Of a DNA stretch of 64,000 nucleotides, positions 55,001 to 64,000 are shown piece by piece (position 1 is the first letter of the stretch; the number at the start of each line of letters is the position of its first letter). Under the pieces are notes generated by a model. The model had not been told where the DNA came from. It saw only the letters and a program-made list of their open reading frames with translations, and did no database searches. Made by a program: the position numbers and the translations under genes. The DNA comes from Tribonema minus (taxonomy: Eukaryota > Sar > Xanthophyceae > Tribonematales > Tribonemataceae), in assembly GCA_017506865.1 (NCBI GenBank), contig JAFCMP010000514.1, forward strand, positions 248,001-312,000, in the 5' to 3' direction.

Positions 55001-57239
55001 GCGTTCAGCATGATCATCAGCTCTTGCAGGCGAAACTGCATCGGGCCCTTACGGCACGTGAAACACACGTGCATCGCCCCCGGATTCACCCGTCCGCAGC
55101 TGCGGCAGTGGGGCGCTCGTTGAAGTGCCCACTCTCATGACACACACATTGTGCTCCTACCCAATAACCTACACAATTAAATATCACAACACTACACACA
55201 CACATACATGCAGCAGTGCTCACACCGCGCGCTCACCTTGAGCATGAGCTCGCGCAGCTGCGCCGGCGTGAGCCCGAGGTGGCGCGTGAGGTACGCGTGC
55301 TTGGCGCGCAGGTTCGTGCGCGCGTCGTACAGCAGCAGCGACGGGCACGCCGACAGCGCCCCCCTCAACTCCCCCCCCTCCAGCCCCACCTCCTCCCGCA
55401 CGTATCTGAGCGACGCCGCCACCTCCGCTGCCTCGCGCCCCAGCAGCGAAGGCACCACCGCAAACGCCGCCGCCATCTCCTCCTGTGACCACCCCAGCTC
55501 TTCCGGGGCCTCCAGCAGCTCCACGAGGTCGGGCAGCGTGTCCTCCAGGAAGTAGACGTCGAGGACCTTCTTGCCGTTGCGGCGGCGGTACCACATCTCG
55601 CCGCGCAGGGGGGCGAAGCGCTCGGCGAGCGCTGCCACGGCGGCGGGCGCGAGCCCCACGTCCTCGATCAGAAAGCGCTGCGCCTCCGCGCCGCCGTCAA
55701 AGTCCGCCAGCTCGCCGGCCTGCGCGGCGGTTGATTGCAGAGGGGGAAGAGGGCATTGTAATAAATAAGGCGGAAGAGGGGTTTCAAGTGCATTGAGTTT
55801 GTCGAAGTCCGCCAGCTCGCCAGTCTGCGCGGCGGTTGATTGCAAAGGGGGAAAAGGGGTGTGTGATGTTCAACGATTGCAAGGGGGGGAGAGGGGGTTA
55901 TAACGTGCGCTGCGTCCGTCAAAGTCCGCCAGTTTGCAGGCATGCACGGCGGCTGATTGCAAAGCGGGAAAAGGGGGGTGTGATGTTCGACGATTGCAAG
56001 GGGGGAAAAGGGGGTTGGAATAAGCGCTGCGTTCGTCACAGTATGCCAGCTCGCCGGCCTGCGCGGTAATCGATTGCGCGGCGAAAGAGGTTGATTGTCA
56101 TGCGCGCGTTGCGTGCAGCGGGCATGGAGCAAGTGTGAGGGTTGAGTGCTTGGCGAGCGCTATTGCCACGCGGTCTAGCACACGTGCTGTGGGTCCTGTG
56201 CACTGCCATCAAATAGGGAGCGTTGGGTTGTACCTCACTGTGGCAACCTGCTACACGGTCCGGTGCAAGTGCTTTGGCGATTTTGCGCCGCCGCCGCCGA
56301 AGGGGCGGTAGCATTGGGTTGTACTTCGCTGTGGCAATTCAAGCAGGGCCCTAATAATTGGGATCAGAAGGCTATGCGCCTGCATATCTCTGCCGTCATT
56401 TGCCGCCACGTGATCACTTCGCAGCATCGGGGTGGGCCAGATAGGGTAATGCTGCCGTTTGCACTGTTTGGCGCTGTTTGTAGCAAAGAGGAATTTCCAG
56501 TTGAAGATTTCACGTCGGTGAAGTTCACTGCACGGTGGAGGTCTCAGGCACTGCGCTGCTGTCGGGATGTACTGTGTGACATACACATGTCATTTGCCAG
56601 GAGATTTCACCAGTCAAAAATTATTGTGTGCAGTATGCACACCAAGAGGTAAACTCAGCAACGAAGGCTACCTGGAGCATTTTTTTTGGCACAGCCGATC
56701 CGGATCTAAACCACGAAACAACACATCAACCATGTCCCCAATGCTGAAAAGCAGTGCCAACACGGCACCTATGAGAAAAGTTCTGAGTTTGCTACCAGTA
56801 ATTTGTTCTACTGCATCAGCACAAGGTCGGGGTCTTTGTATGAACGCTGGGCAGAGGCTGCCTGTATCGCATACAATCAGCAGACACCACCACGCAAATC
56901 ACCGCATGACCGGACGGCCACGCCACAGCAGCACTTTACGACATGAGCTTCAAGGCGGTGCTGCTCACTACGTAAGAGCACGGGCATTCGCACCTCGGCA
57001 TCGATCAGCTCCACATCCTCTGCGATCAGCTCCTCCTCCGCGGCCAGCTTCGACACCGTGAGTTGTCGAGACTCCAATACGAGTGGCCCAAGCGCATTGC
57101 TGCTGCGCTGCTGTTGCCGCACTGCAGGCAGCCGCAGCGATGATGGCGGGCTCGTGAAGGCGTGAATGCAAGGGCAGAGCAAAGTTGCAGCTACCAATGC
57201 CTGGCCCGCACGACGCTGTCGCTGCTGTTTTCTTCGCAT
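52018..57239 (-). CDS. Organelle-targeted mTERF-domain protein, 5 exons
   Basis: Exons 57239-56994, 55719-55237, 54416-54234, 53067-52909 and 52302-52018 join as 451 codons, every intron in phase 0. The N-terminus (MRRKQQRQRRAG, hydrophobic LVAATLLCPCIHA, then FTSPP) looks like a bipartite plastid presequence. The mTERF helical repeats include FLIEDVGLAPAAVAALAERF, LGWSQEEMAAAFAVVPSLL, YLTRHLGLTPAQLRELMLK, PRMFDVAFT...LDVLLDSGM and PEVATRLVCSHPRLLGME. mTERF proteins bind organelle nucleic acids and act in transcription, splicing or ribosome assembly; the precise role is not predictable. The last exon ends in an RG-rich tail (GGQGRGGGRGAG), unusual for the family. The end of exon 1 (GAG|GTGCGA) is the least certain junction; the start is the first ATG. 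Confidence 0.8.
53224..54233 (-). repeat. Tandem array of about 200-bp units repeating the 3' end of an mTERF exon
   Basis: Units start near 53436, 53631, 53813, 54016 and 54215 (the last overlaps the true exon), with a partial unit before. Each carries the exon end LQK and its donor context: CGCACCTTCTGCA on the plus strand is intact at about 53449, 53829, 54034 and 54230, and mutated at 53645. RVKALMHYLQK is recoded almost unchanged in several copies. The array fills most of the intron 53068-54233. Confidence 0.85.
55697..56105 (-). repeat. Tandem array repeating the acceptor and 5' end of an mTERF exon
   Basis: AGTCCGCCAG occurs at 55701 (true exon), 55806 and 55923, with the variant AGTATGCCAG at 56040, a spacing of 105-117 bp. 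Each unit contains the exon start (minus strand GGCGAGCTGGCGGACTT), the adjoining acceptor region and a GATTGCAAAGGGGG-type linker. Copies at 55806 and 56040 keep an AG at the acceptor; the one at 55923 appears to have lost it. Confidence 0.85.
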
Positions 57240-57435
57240 CTTGCGCTGCGCTTTGCTTACGAGTAACAAGCAAGAGCTTTATCGCCCAACCTGGACCGTG
57301 AGCGCGGTGTTGAGTTCCTACAGGCAGGGTCAAGGCCACCATTTGCAAACTGTAACATGTGACTCTCTTTTTTGAGCTCTGTTTGCTGTGGCTCTGCTGC
57401 TCTGCAGATCTGCAGCTGCGACAACGTGGCGTATC
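57240..57435. promoter_or_regulatory. Bidirectional promoter region between mTERF and RBM34-like genes
   Basis: Start codons of the two divergent genes are 196 bp apart. No TATA box was seen. The region holds both 5' UTRs, so the core promoters must overlap or be very compact. Confidence 0.55.
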
Positions 57436-60400
57436 ATGGACGAGGAATACAAGCCTGGCCAACTGGGGCAGCTCTTTGCAGGAGTCGCTCCAGATCCCAA
57501 TGTGGCTACTCTCTTCTCGGACACCAAGAAGCAGTCCGCGGCCTTCAAGCGAGTCGACAACGCGCCGCGCATAACGCCAGAGGAAGCGGCGGAGGTGGCG
57601 AGGGTACTGAAGGAAGCAGAAAAACGCCACGCGAAGAGGGAGAAGGAGGCTGACCCCGATGCCAGAAACAAGGAAAAGAAAGAGAAGCGGGTTCGATTAA
57701 CCAAGGTCAGCACTATGCTTCGACTGCGATTTGTCGAAGTCTTGTAATTTTCAAAATGTGTGCAGGCTGTTTCATAGCAGTTGTATTGTCGCCAACTGCG
57801 TCATGGAGTTTGTGCTCTGACTGACGCAAAGCACAGTTGCAATGCTCGAAATAGGGCTGGCGAAATGAAAGCATGCTCGTCCCCTCGGAGCACCCTCGAC
57901 GAAGTGGTGTGGTGTGATTGCATGATGTACTCGGTTACCACCTGACCTGCCAATCTGGGTCGGTCGTCATTGACATTCATGCGCAAACACGGCAAAAGTG
58001 TTAGCACACGAAAAAGAAGAATCAGCCGTGATGAGTGTCTGCTGCAATGCATTGATGTGCGACACACATGATGCACATTCAACCCATCAGGCCAGGCGCC
58101 ATTATATATTTTGGTCTGCACTTTGGTCTGCACAGTATGTGCCTCAGCCTACTGTGGGCCAGGCCCGGCCAATTTATCTTACCGCCAGCTTCCAACCTCC
58201 GTGCATTCACCCTGACTCCAAAAGGAATAAAGTCTGACGACGACGACGACAGCGCCAGCGACAGCGACAGCAACAGCACAGCATCGCATTGCTTCTTTGG
58301 CCCACGGGTACGTTTCAACGTCCAGCGCTTATGATGTGTACCTAGCACAGATGAGCATCATCACCTCCTGCTCTGCATCTCAGGAACAACGCGAAGCAGC
58401 CGAGGCCGCAGCAGCAGCAAGCGCCGCCGCCGACACCACAAAGGCGGGAGGCAAAGCCGCCAAAAAACGCAAGCTGGCAGAGCTTCAAGCGGAAGCCGCT
58501 GCCGCGGATGCCGCAGGCAGCGATGCCGACTCAGACTTGCACCGCAACTCTGACGACGGCCCTGATAGCGACCGCGAAAGGGGGGCGGAGAGTGAAGATG
58601 AGGGCGGCGGGGGTGACGTGCCACAGCCGGGGACTGTTGCGCAGGAGGCGCCGCTGGTGGGGGATAAGACAGAGGCCGCGGATCTGGAGGCGCGCACGGT
58701 GTTTGTGGGCAACGTGCCGGTGAAGCTCAAGCGCGACAAGATCGCGTCGTTCTTCAAGGAGTACGGCAAGGTGGAGACGGTGCGCGTGCGCTCGGTCGCC
58801 GTGGACGGCACCAAGGCGAGTGACTCGCGTACTGACTCACTCATTTACTCACTCGATTACAATTGGTGGAAGGAGATGGAATCTGGCTCACTGTGCGGTG
58901 AATAAAGCAGTAGATTATTATTTAAGACTGGGCTGGGCTGACTCAGCGAAGTCAGACCCGGCATCCTGCATTGTATTCCTATCGATGGCCCTGTTCAGTC
59001 ACTATGGTGTGTGTGACGTAACGCAGGGGAACATCTGAATGAATGCAGGGTAGCACAGCGTATGTGTGAGCCTTACGCCTGGCACATGGGACAGAAAGGC
59101 TGTGTAGCTGTATCTGAGCCCCATTGACATGGCAACATCACGGATCGAACCATAATGCCTACATCAACTGTCGAGTGGCAGTTCGCGCAGCTCCTGAAAC
59201 TTCAGCTGAGAGTTGTAAGATGTGCTAGCATGTGCTGCATACCCTCCTACCGCTGTATTGCGCGTGCGTTACACGGGTACCGGTTCGCAACTTGCGAGGG
59301 GCATCTACAAACACTTTTTGTGATTTGCGTTGCTTCCCTCAAGTCCTTGCAATGCGCCACTCCACTGCCCGATTAGCATTGCATTATGAATTGTGTTGTT
59401 TTCTTCAACATTCAGTACCATGAGTTAGTGGGTCCATAACTTTGGCCTGTCCTTGAGCACAAGAAGTGACTGGTTCACCTCTTCAGTCACAAGAATTCTG
59501 CCGAAGCTGGGGTCCGCGCTGATTGTGCAATGTGTTTATTTGCAGGTGTTGGAGGCTGGAAATCAGGCTTTGATGCGCAAGGCATGCATTGCCACGGGAA
59601 AGATCAATGAAAAAGTCAAGGACAGCGTCAATGCGTACATTGTATTTCAAGACGCTGAGTCGGCGCGAGCGGCGCTTGCTGCCAACGGGCGCGAAGTGAG
59701 TCGCATTTTTGAACTTGAACTTAGTAAGTTGCGTGCGTTGCAGCAGCTTACGAGCATGAATGTCTACATCTATTTTCATCCAGGCATGACATGATGCGCT
59801 GTTCTTGTATCAATTGCTGTTATATGACCGTACTTTCTAGCACTCTCTCACACACATGCGTCCATGGCAAGTGTCATCAGGAACACTTGACATTCGCGTT
59901 GTGAACTTCCACTCTCAGGCATGCACACACTGTCCAATCACACTGCTCTTTCAGCTCGACTTGTGCAGCGTAAAGTCAGTCCGCAGTGGTGGCTGCCAGC
60001 AGGCATGCAATAGATGTGCCGCGCTACCTTGCTTCATTGCACAGCCGCATGTTAGGCGAACTTTTACTGTGTGAATGACACTCTCTCTCCACATATACAT
60101 GCAAACTTCAAAGTACATAGCTAAAGCGATCCCGGTGTATATAAGCTTCCACCGCTAGGGTGATGCTGACTGCCAACTATGGTGATGTTGGCTGGCTGAT
60201 GATCATGCATGCCCTCTCACCAATGCGCCGGCGCATTGTGCGCACTGCGACCTCTCACACGCATATCTTGGCGCATGCGTCAACCTCAACATTGCACACT
60301 GCAACTGTGACGCGCATGGCGCGCATCTGCACCCCCCCCTGAGCCCTCCATCATCTCAGTTGCATCCATCAACCTCATTATCTCACAAACTTCAACTGTG

Positions 60401-62057
60401 ACGCTGCACACGCGCCTCCAACCTCAACACCGCAGCTCAACGGGCACCACCTGCGCGTCGACAGCGCCGCGCGCCCGACCGTGGACCCCGCGCGAAGCGT
60501 GTTCCTGGGGAACCTTCCCTTTGACGTGCGCGAGGAGGAGGTCCGCGCGCACTTCTCGGAAATTTCCGAGGACGGAACTGCCGCCATAGAGGGGGTAAGG
60601 CTCATCCGCGACCCCGATACGCAGCTCGGCAAGGGTTTCGGATACGTGCTGTTTCGGGATGCGGCGACGGTGGGAGCGGCGCTGCGACTCGATGGCAGCG
60701 CTCTGCGGAAGCGGGAGCTGCGCGTGCACGTGTGCGGCAGGCGCACCAAGGGGGGGCGCGGGGGCAGGGGGGTGGCCGGCGGAGCGGCTGTCGGGGGCGG
60801 CGCGGCTCCCCCCAAGAAGGTGAGCGACGACGGCCTGCGCACTGCATTCATTACTTCACAACCACATATGTGTATGCCATTTGGCTATGTCGTTTAGAAG
60901 TGATCGGCAATGCGCATTGTGACACTTTCAAGGTGCTCACACAGACACGTGTAGATTCTGGTTGCAAGTCCATGGACATCCACCATCGGGGCTTTTTCGC
61001 GCCCTGAGCGAGAATCACTAAAAGTACAGCAGAAGTAGCGCATGTATGTATTGTATCACCCGTGGACGGCTTCCCTGCATCACTGCGGCGGTCGGGGGGT
61101 GGGGGCTGACTGTCACCTTGTGCAGGCTCACCGCGCAGCATTGCTCTTGGCCATTGGGCGCGCACGATTGCATACACATGTCTTCTCTTGAGGGGCATTC
61201 TGATCAGTCAGCGCAACACCCCAGTTGTGACTGTTAAGCTGATGTCGACAGCAGTGGCGCTGGTTACGTTCTTGTACACGCACGCAGTAACCAATGTGTG
61301 CTTGCCGCAACGTACCATTTATGTCTGTCAAGCTGATGCTGTGTTATGGTTTGATTGCGCTACTGTACATGAACAGAGGAACATATGTGTGTGCGCCTGT
61401 ATCATGACGTCACTTGAGGGTGATGCTCACTGCGCAACCTCTGCTGGCACCTCATGTCGCCTTGAGTCACAGCGTAGCAGCGCTCAGCTCTAGCCCATTG
61501 TGATGTACTGCGTGCACTAGTCTGCTTCAATGCCTGAGCGCTGCTGCACTGCACTGAGCATTGCTGCACTGCACTGAGCACTGCCGCACACACATGTTGA
61601 GTGCTGCTATAGTGTGCCGAGCACTGACGCACCGTGCCCGCTCGCTCGCGCAAACCAGGGCGCGCGCGCGGGCTTCGAGGGGCGCCGCGCCAGCGACGAA
61701 AAGGGAGCGGCGAGGCGCCTAGTCGCCAAGCAAAACAAAGGCAAATCAGGGGCATCTCTCGTCAGCGGGGGCAGAGGTGGCGGCGGCAGAGGCGGCGCTG
61801 GCAGAGAATCACATCCGGGTGCTGGCAGGGGAGCGCCTGGCAGGTTTGGGGGGCGTGGAAGGGGGGGTGGCCCATCATCAGGGGCTGGTAGGGGTTCCTT
61901 TGAGGGTTTCAGGGGGGGTGGACGGGGGCGCGGAGGCAGAGATGGGGGCAGGGGCGGCGGTGGCAGAGGGGGAGGGAGGGGTGGGGGGGGCCGGGGGGGA
62001 AGAGGGGGGGGGAGAGGCGGAGGGGGGCTGCCTCCGGCTAAGAAGTTCAAGCGGTAG
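57436..62057 (+). CDS. RBM34/Nop12-like nucleolar RNA-binding protein with two RRMs and RGG tail, 5 exons
   Basis: Exons 57436-57705, 58384-58815, 59546-59695, 60436-60819 and 61659-62057 encode 544 residues; all introns are phase 0, and intron 2 starts GC (AAG|GCGAGT). The order is: an acidic/basic N-terminal region with AKKRKL; RRM1 from RTVFVGNVPVKLKRDKI (RNP2) to SVNAYIVFQDAESARAAL (RNP1), split across exons 2 and 3; RRM2 from RSVFLGNLPFDVREEEV to GKGFGYVLFRDAATV; and a long Gly/Arg-rich RGG tail ending PPAKKFKR. The tandem RRM pair with VRVRSVAV between fits RBM34 (human) and Nop12 (yeast), which act in large-subunit rRNA maturation. The function is inferred from that match. The RGG tail, longer than in RBM34, resembles that of nucleolar proteins such as fibrillarin or nucleolin. 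Confidence 0.88.
60220..60435 (+). repeat. Repeated CAACCTCAACA/CAACTGTGACGC words before an exon acceptor
   Basis: CAACCTCAACATTGCACACT (about 60290), CAACCTCATTATCTCACAAA (about 60370) and CAACCTCAACACCGCAG (60419-60435, the true acceptor) form imperfect tandem copies with an intervening CAACTGTGACGC. It is another case of repetition at a splice acceptor. Confidence 0.55.
60985..61032 (-). repeat. Inverted copy of the 8480-8530 repeat terminus
   Basis: GGCTTTTTCGCGCCCTGAGC followed by GAGAATCACTAAAAGTACAGC is the reverse complement of the 8.48-kb sequence, with a few mismatches. It lies in intron 4 of the RBM34-like gene. Confidence 0.55.
61528..61605 (+). repeat. Short tandem repeat in last intron of RBM34-like gene
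   Basis: Units of TGCTGCACTGCACTGAGCA (about 19-23 bp, three copies) occur about 60 bp before the last exon. Confidence 0.65.
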
Positions 62058-63411
62058 CAATAGGGCTGTGATTGCTAATATTAGTTTGCCTTGTGTGAAG
62101 TGGTGATGACGGCGCTGTCTGAATGGTCATGTTTGTTATGGTGCTTGGTGCCATCTCACAGGTACTCTTAGTCGACCCGCTTTTGTGCAAGCCGCGTGTT
62201 GTTCGGCTGTGCCACAGTGTCATAGCTGCAGATGTTTGCAGGCTTGTCTCGCGGCTATGCCAGTGCCTGATTTGCTGAGCTACCCATGGCCGCTATGAGC
62301 CTTACACATCGTTAGTCCTCTTCAGCTGATATATGAGCCCCAATGGCATGCATTTGGCCCCTAATTCAAGAATGACTTGACATTGGGCACAGAAGAAGTG
62401 CTCGTGACCCTGCAAACAGTGTGGCTGCACCTGCAGAACTACACATGAGTGCAACGGGCTTTACACAACACTAGCCCTCTTCAACTTGTCCATGAGCCCA
62501 CATTCTCTACTTGGAACAGCAGTTGACATTGGGACACAGAATCAGGTTTTCATTGCACAAATTCAAGGAGGCCATTGTCCTGCGCCAGCATGGCTAATTG
62601 CAGCAAGATCCATTCAGCAGCAACACCCGCCCAGAGGAACACAGAGAACATGTGAATGGCAGAAATGACAGAAACACGTGCAGAACGCACTCAGCCAACA
62701 CACGCATGAATCCAGTCGAAAATGTTGTCGGCATTGAAAACGTCAAGGTCCTTGAAACTTCAATGCAAGGACTTGTCGATGTTCAGCGGTAGGCTACACA
62801 ACAGGACACGGGTGCAGGCGTGTGGGCCGACGTCACTTGTTCTGAATGTGGGTGAGCTACTGGAGCCATTTGCTCTGTTGATCACGATATCAGTGCCTGA
62901 CAATTCGACATTAGCTGCACGTGAGCTTTTGTGCCCGACCTGTGATGCGAGAGGCGTTTGGCTGCCGTCGTTGCTGCTGGCGGCAGCGGCGCTGTCCCTG
63001 ATAGAACTGCAGGGATGGCATCCGGGTGTATGCATCCCCACAGCATGTTGTCTGCAGCCTATGCAGCATGCAGTACTGCCCGTGCCCCGCAACGGTTGTT
63101 GAGGCGGTGGCCTGACAGCGGGGCAAAGGTTGTTGAGGCTGTGGCCTGGCACAATGCTGTCCGCCCATGACACTTGTAGAATCTCCAGAGTTGGCAGGTA
63201 GCCGATCTAGTATGCTTGCTGCCGTGGCCATCAGTGTTGACGTCCCTGAAGGCGCAGTCGGCTGCTGAATGACCCTGGCTACATGGAGAGGTGGTGATGC
63301 CCAGCACGCGATGTGCACCATGTCCATAAATCAGCTTCTGGGACCGTGTAGCGCATGCCCGTATCGCTTGTGTGTGCAAGGTATCACCATGGCTGTTGCG
63401 CCCACGCGCGC
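62058..63411. other. Convergent intergenic region (1.35 kb)
   Basis: No gene was recognised with confidence. A minus-strand frame ending near 62760 (NVELSGTDIVINRANG) has an upstream GTGCAG acceptor and could be a terminal exon of the gene to the right, but no matching donor was found. Confidence 0.5.
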
Positions 63412-64000
63412 TTAGCCGAATGACCCCGTCAAAACTGGCGACAAAACCCCAAGTGCGGGATGCCACACACCATCCACCGTCGGAATCGCCGCACCCCCCG
63501 CGGCCTCCACCGCAAACGTCCCCACTACCGGCGGCGCCGCGCCAGTGACGTTCGTCACAGTTATCAGCAGCGTCGATGGGGAAGCCCACGCCGCCGTGTG
63601 CGCGGCGCCGATCGCTTGGCCGGGCAGCAGCCACGCACTGAGCACTGCCGCAGCGGGCACCTCCGCTGCCACCCCCGCATCCGCCGCGTACGCCACCGAG
63701 AATGCCGCGTTGGCGTCCGTCGTGTACGCACGGGAGGCGTCCACGCGCAGCCGCAGCGGCGGAGCGCTGACCCCGACATCCGCAAAAGTGACGCTCCACT
63801 GCCAGCCGGCGCCGTCTGCGCCGGCGGCACGCGTGACGGCGATCGCGGCGCCCGCGACTGCGCCGTCCAGCGCTAGCAGCGCCGCTTGCACATCTGCCGC
63901 CGACGCTTGCGTGCTGAGGGCGGGGCTCCAGCGTGCGAAAGCGTAGCCCACGCGCCAGCTGCCGCGGATGACGGCGTCGGCGGCAGCGGCGGCGCCGCGG
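63412..64000 (-). CDS. C-terminal part of a large secreted repeat protein (cut by window edge)
   Basis: The minus-strand frame is open from the right edge to TAA at 63412-63414, giving about 195 codons. STQASAADVQAALLALDG, IAVTRAAGADG and WQWSVTFADVG fit the repeat (yxasaadvqaALeaL..vg.v.Vtr....g..W.vTF...g) found in many long extracellular proteins of stramenopiles and other protists. There is no membrane segment here. The region is very GC-rich (>65%) compared with the rest of the window. Whether the TAA is the true end or an intron starts earlier is unknown. Confidence 0.65.
   Translation of the reverse strand, partial: RGAAAAADAVIRGSWRVGYAFARWSPALSTQASAADVQAALLALDGAVAGAAIAVTRAAGADGAGWQWSVTFADVGVSAPPLRLRVDASRAYTTDANAAFSVAYAADAGVAAEVPAAAVLSAWLLPGQAIGAAHTAAWASPSTLLITVTNVTGAAPPVVGTFAVEAAGGAAIPTVDGVWHPALGVLSPVLTGSFG

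Noticed and set aside
55485-55796. Arg/Pro-rich plus-strand frame
   Set aside because: Antisense shadow of the GC-rich mTERF exon.
1-64000. CRISPR arrays, bacterial operons or phage genes
   Set aside because: No regularly spaced short repeats with unique spacers were seen; gene structure is clearly eukaryotic.

Overview
This is eukaryotic nuclear DNA: every convincing gene is split by introns with GT-AG (a few GC-AG) ends, and reading frames join cleanly across them. The best guess is a photosynthetic stramenopile (heterokont) alga, with moderate to low confidence. The evidence is a signal-peptide-like presequence with an A-F junction on an organelle-type mTERF protein, a Pmp-repeat multi-pass membrane protein of a kind I associate with stramenopiles, and degenerate interstitial TTAGGG-type telomere repeats.

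The window has two compartments. From 1 to about 46.6 kb it is expanded and repeat-rich. One large plus-strand gene (3364-28643, 5' end outside the window) encodes a surface protein of GGA/FxxN beta-helix repeats, a Cys-rich/EGF-like stalk and about eight membrane segments. It is cut into 12 visible exons by introns of 0.7-5.7 kb. One intron holds a 5'-truncated R2-like non-LTR retrotransposon with a long intact ORF, inserted in the sense direction. Other introns hold decayed pieces of the same family, an antisense reverse-transcriptase fragment, a TIR element and hairpins. Next come a repeat-rich gap containing an open frame made of a 330-bp tandem duplication, then a secreted metzincin protease gene (33388-39051) whose promoter and first exon are tandemly duplicated, then a gene-poor stretch with a Ty1/copia remnant and telomere-like repeats.

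From 46.7 to 64 kb it is compact and housekeeping: a YaaA/UPF0246 protein (+), the SUMO E2 enzyme UBC9 (-), an organelle-type mTERF protein (-), an RBM34/Nop12-like two-RRM nucleolar protein (+) divergent from mTERF across 196 bp, and the 3' part of a large secreted repeat protein (-) running off the right edge.

The most unusual themes are: one beta-helix turn per phase-1-symmetric exon in the large gene; local tandem duplications that span splice junctions in several introns; a retrotransposon whose ORF is continuous with the upstream host exon; and a 52-bp tail shared by that retrotransposon and an unrelated-looking repeat 12 kb away. All splice models come from reading the sequence; no transcript or database evidence was available.
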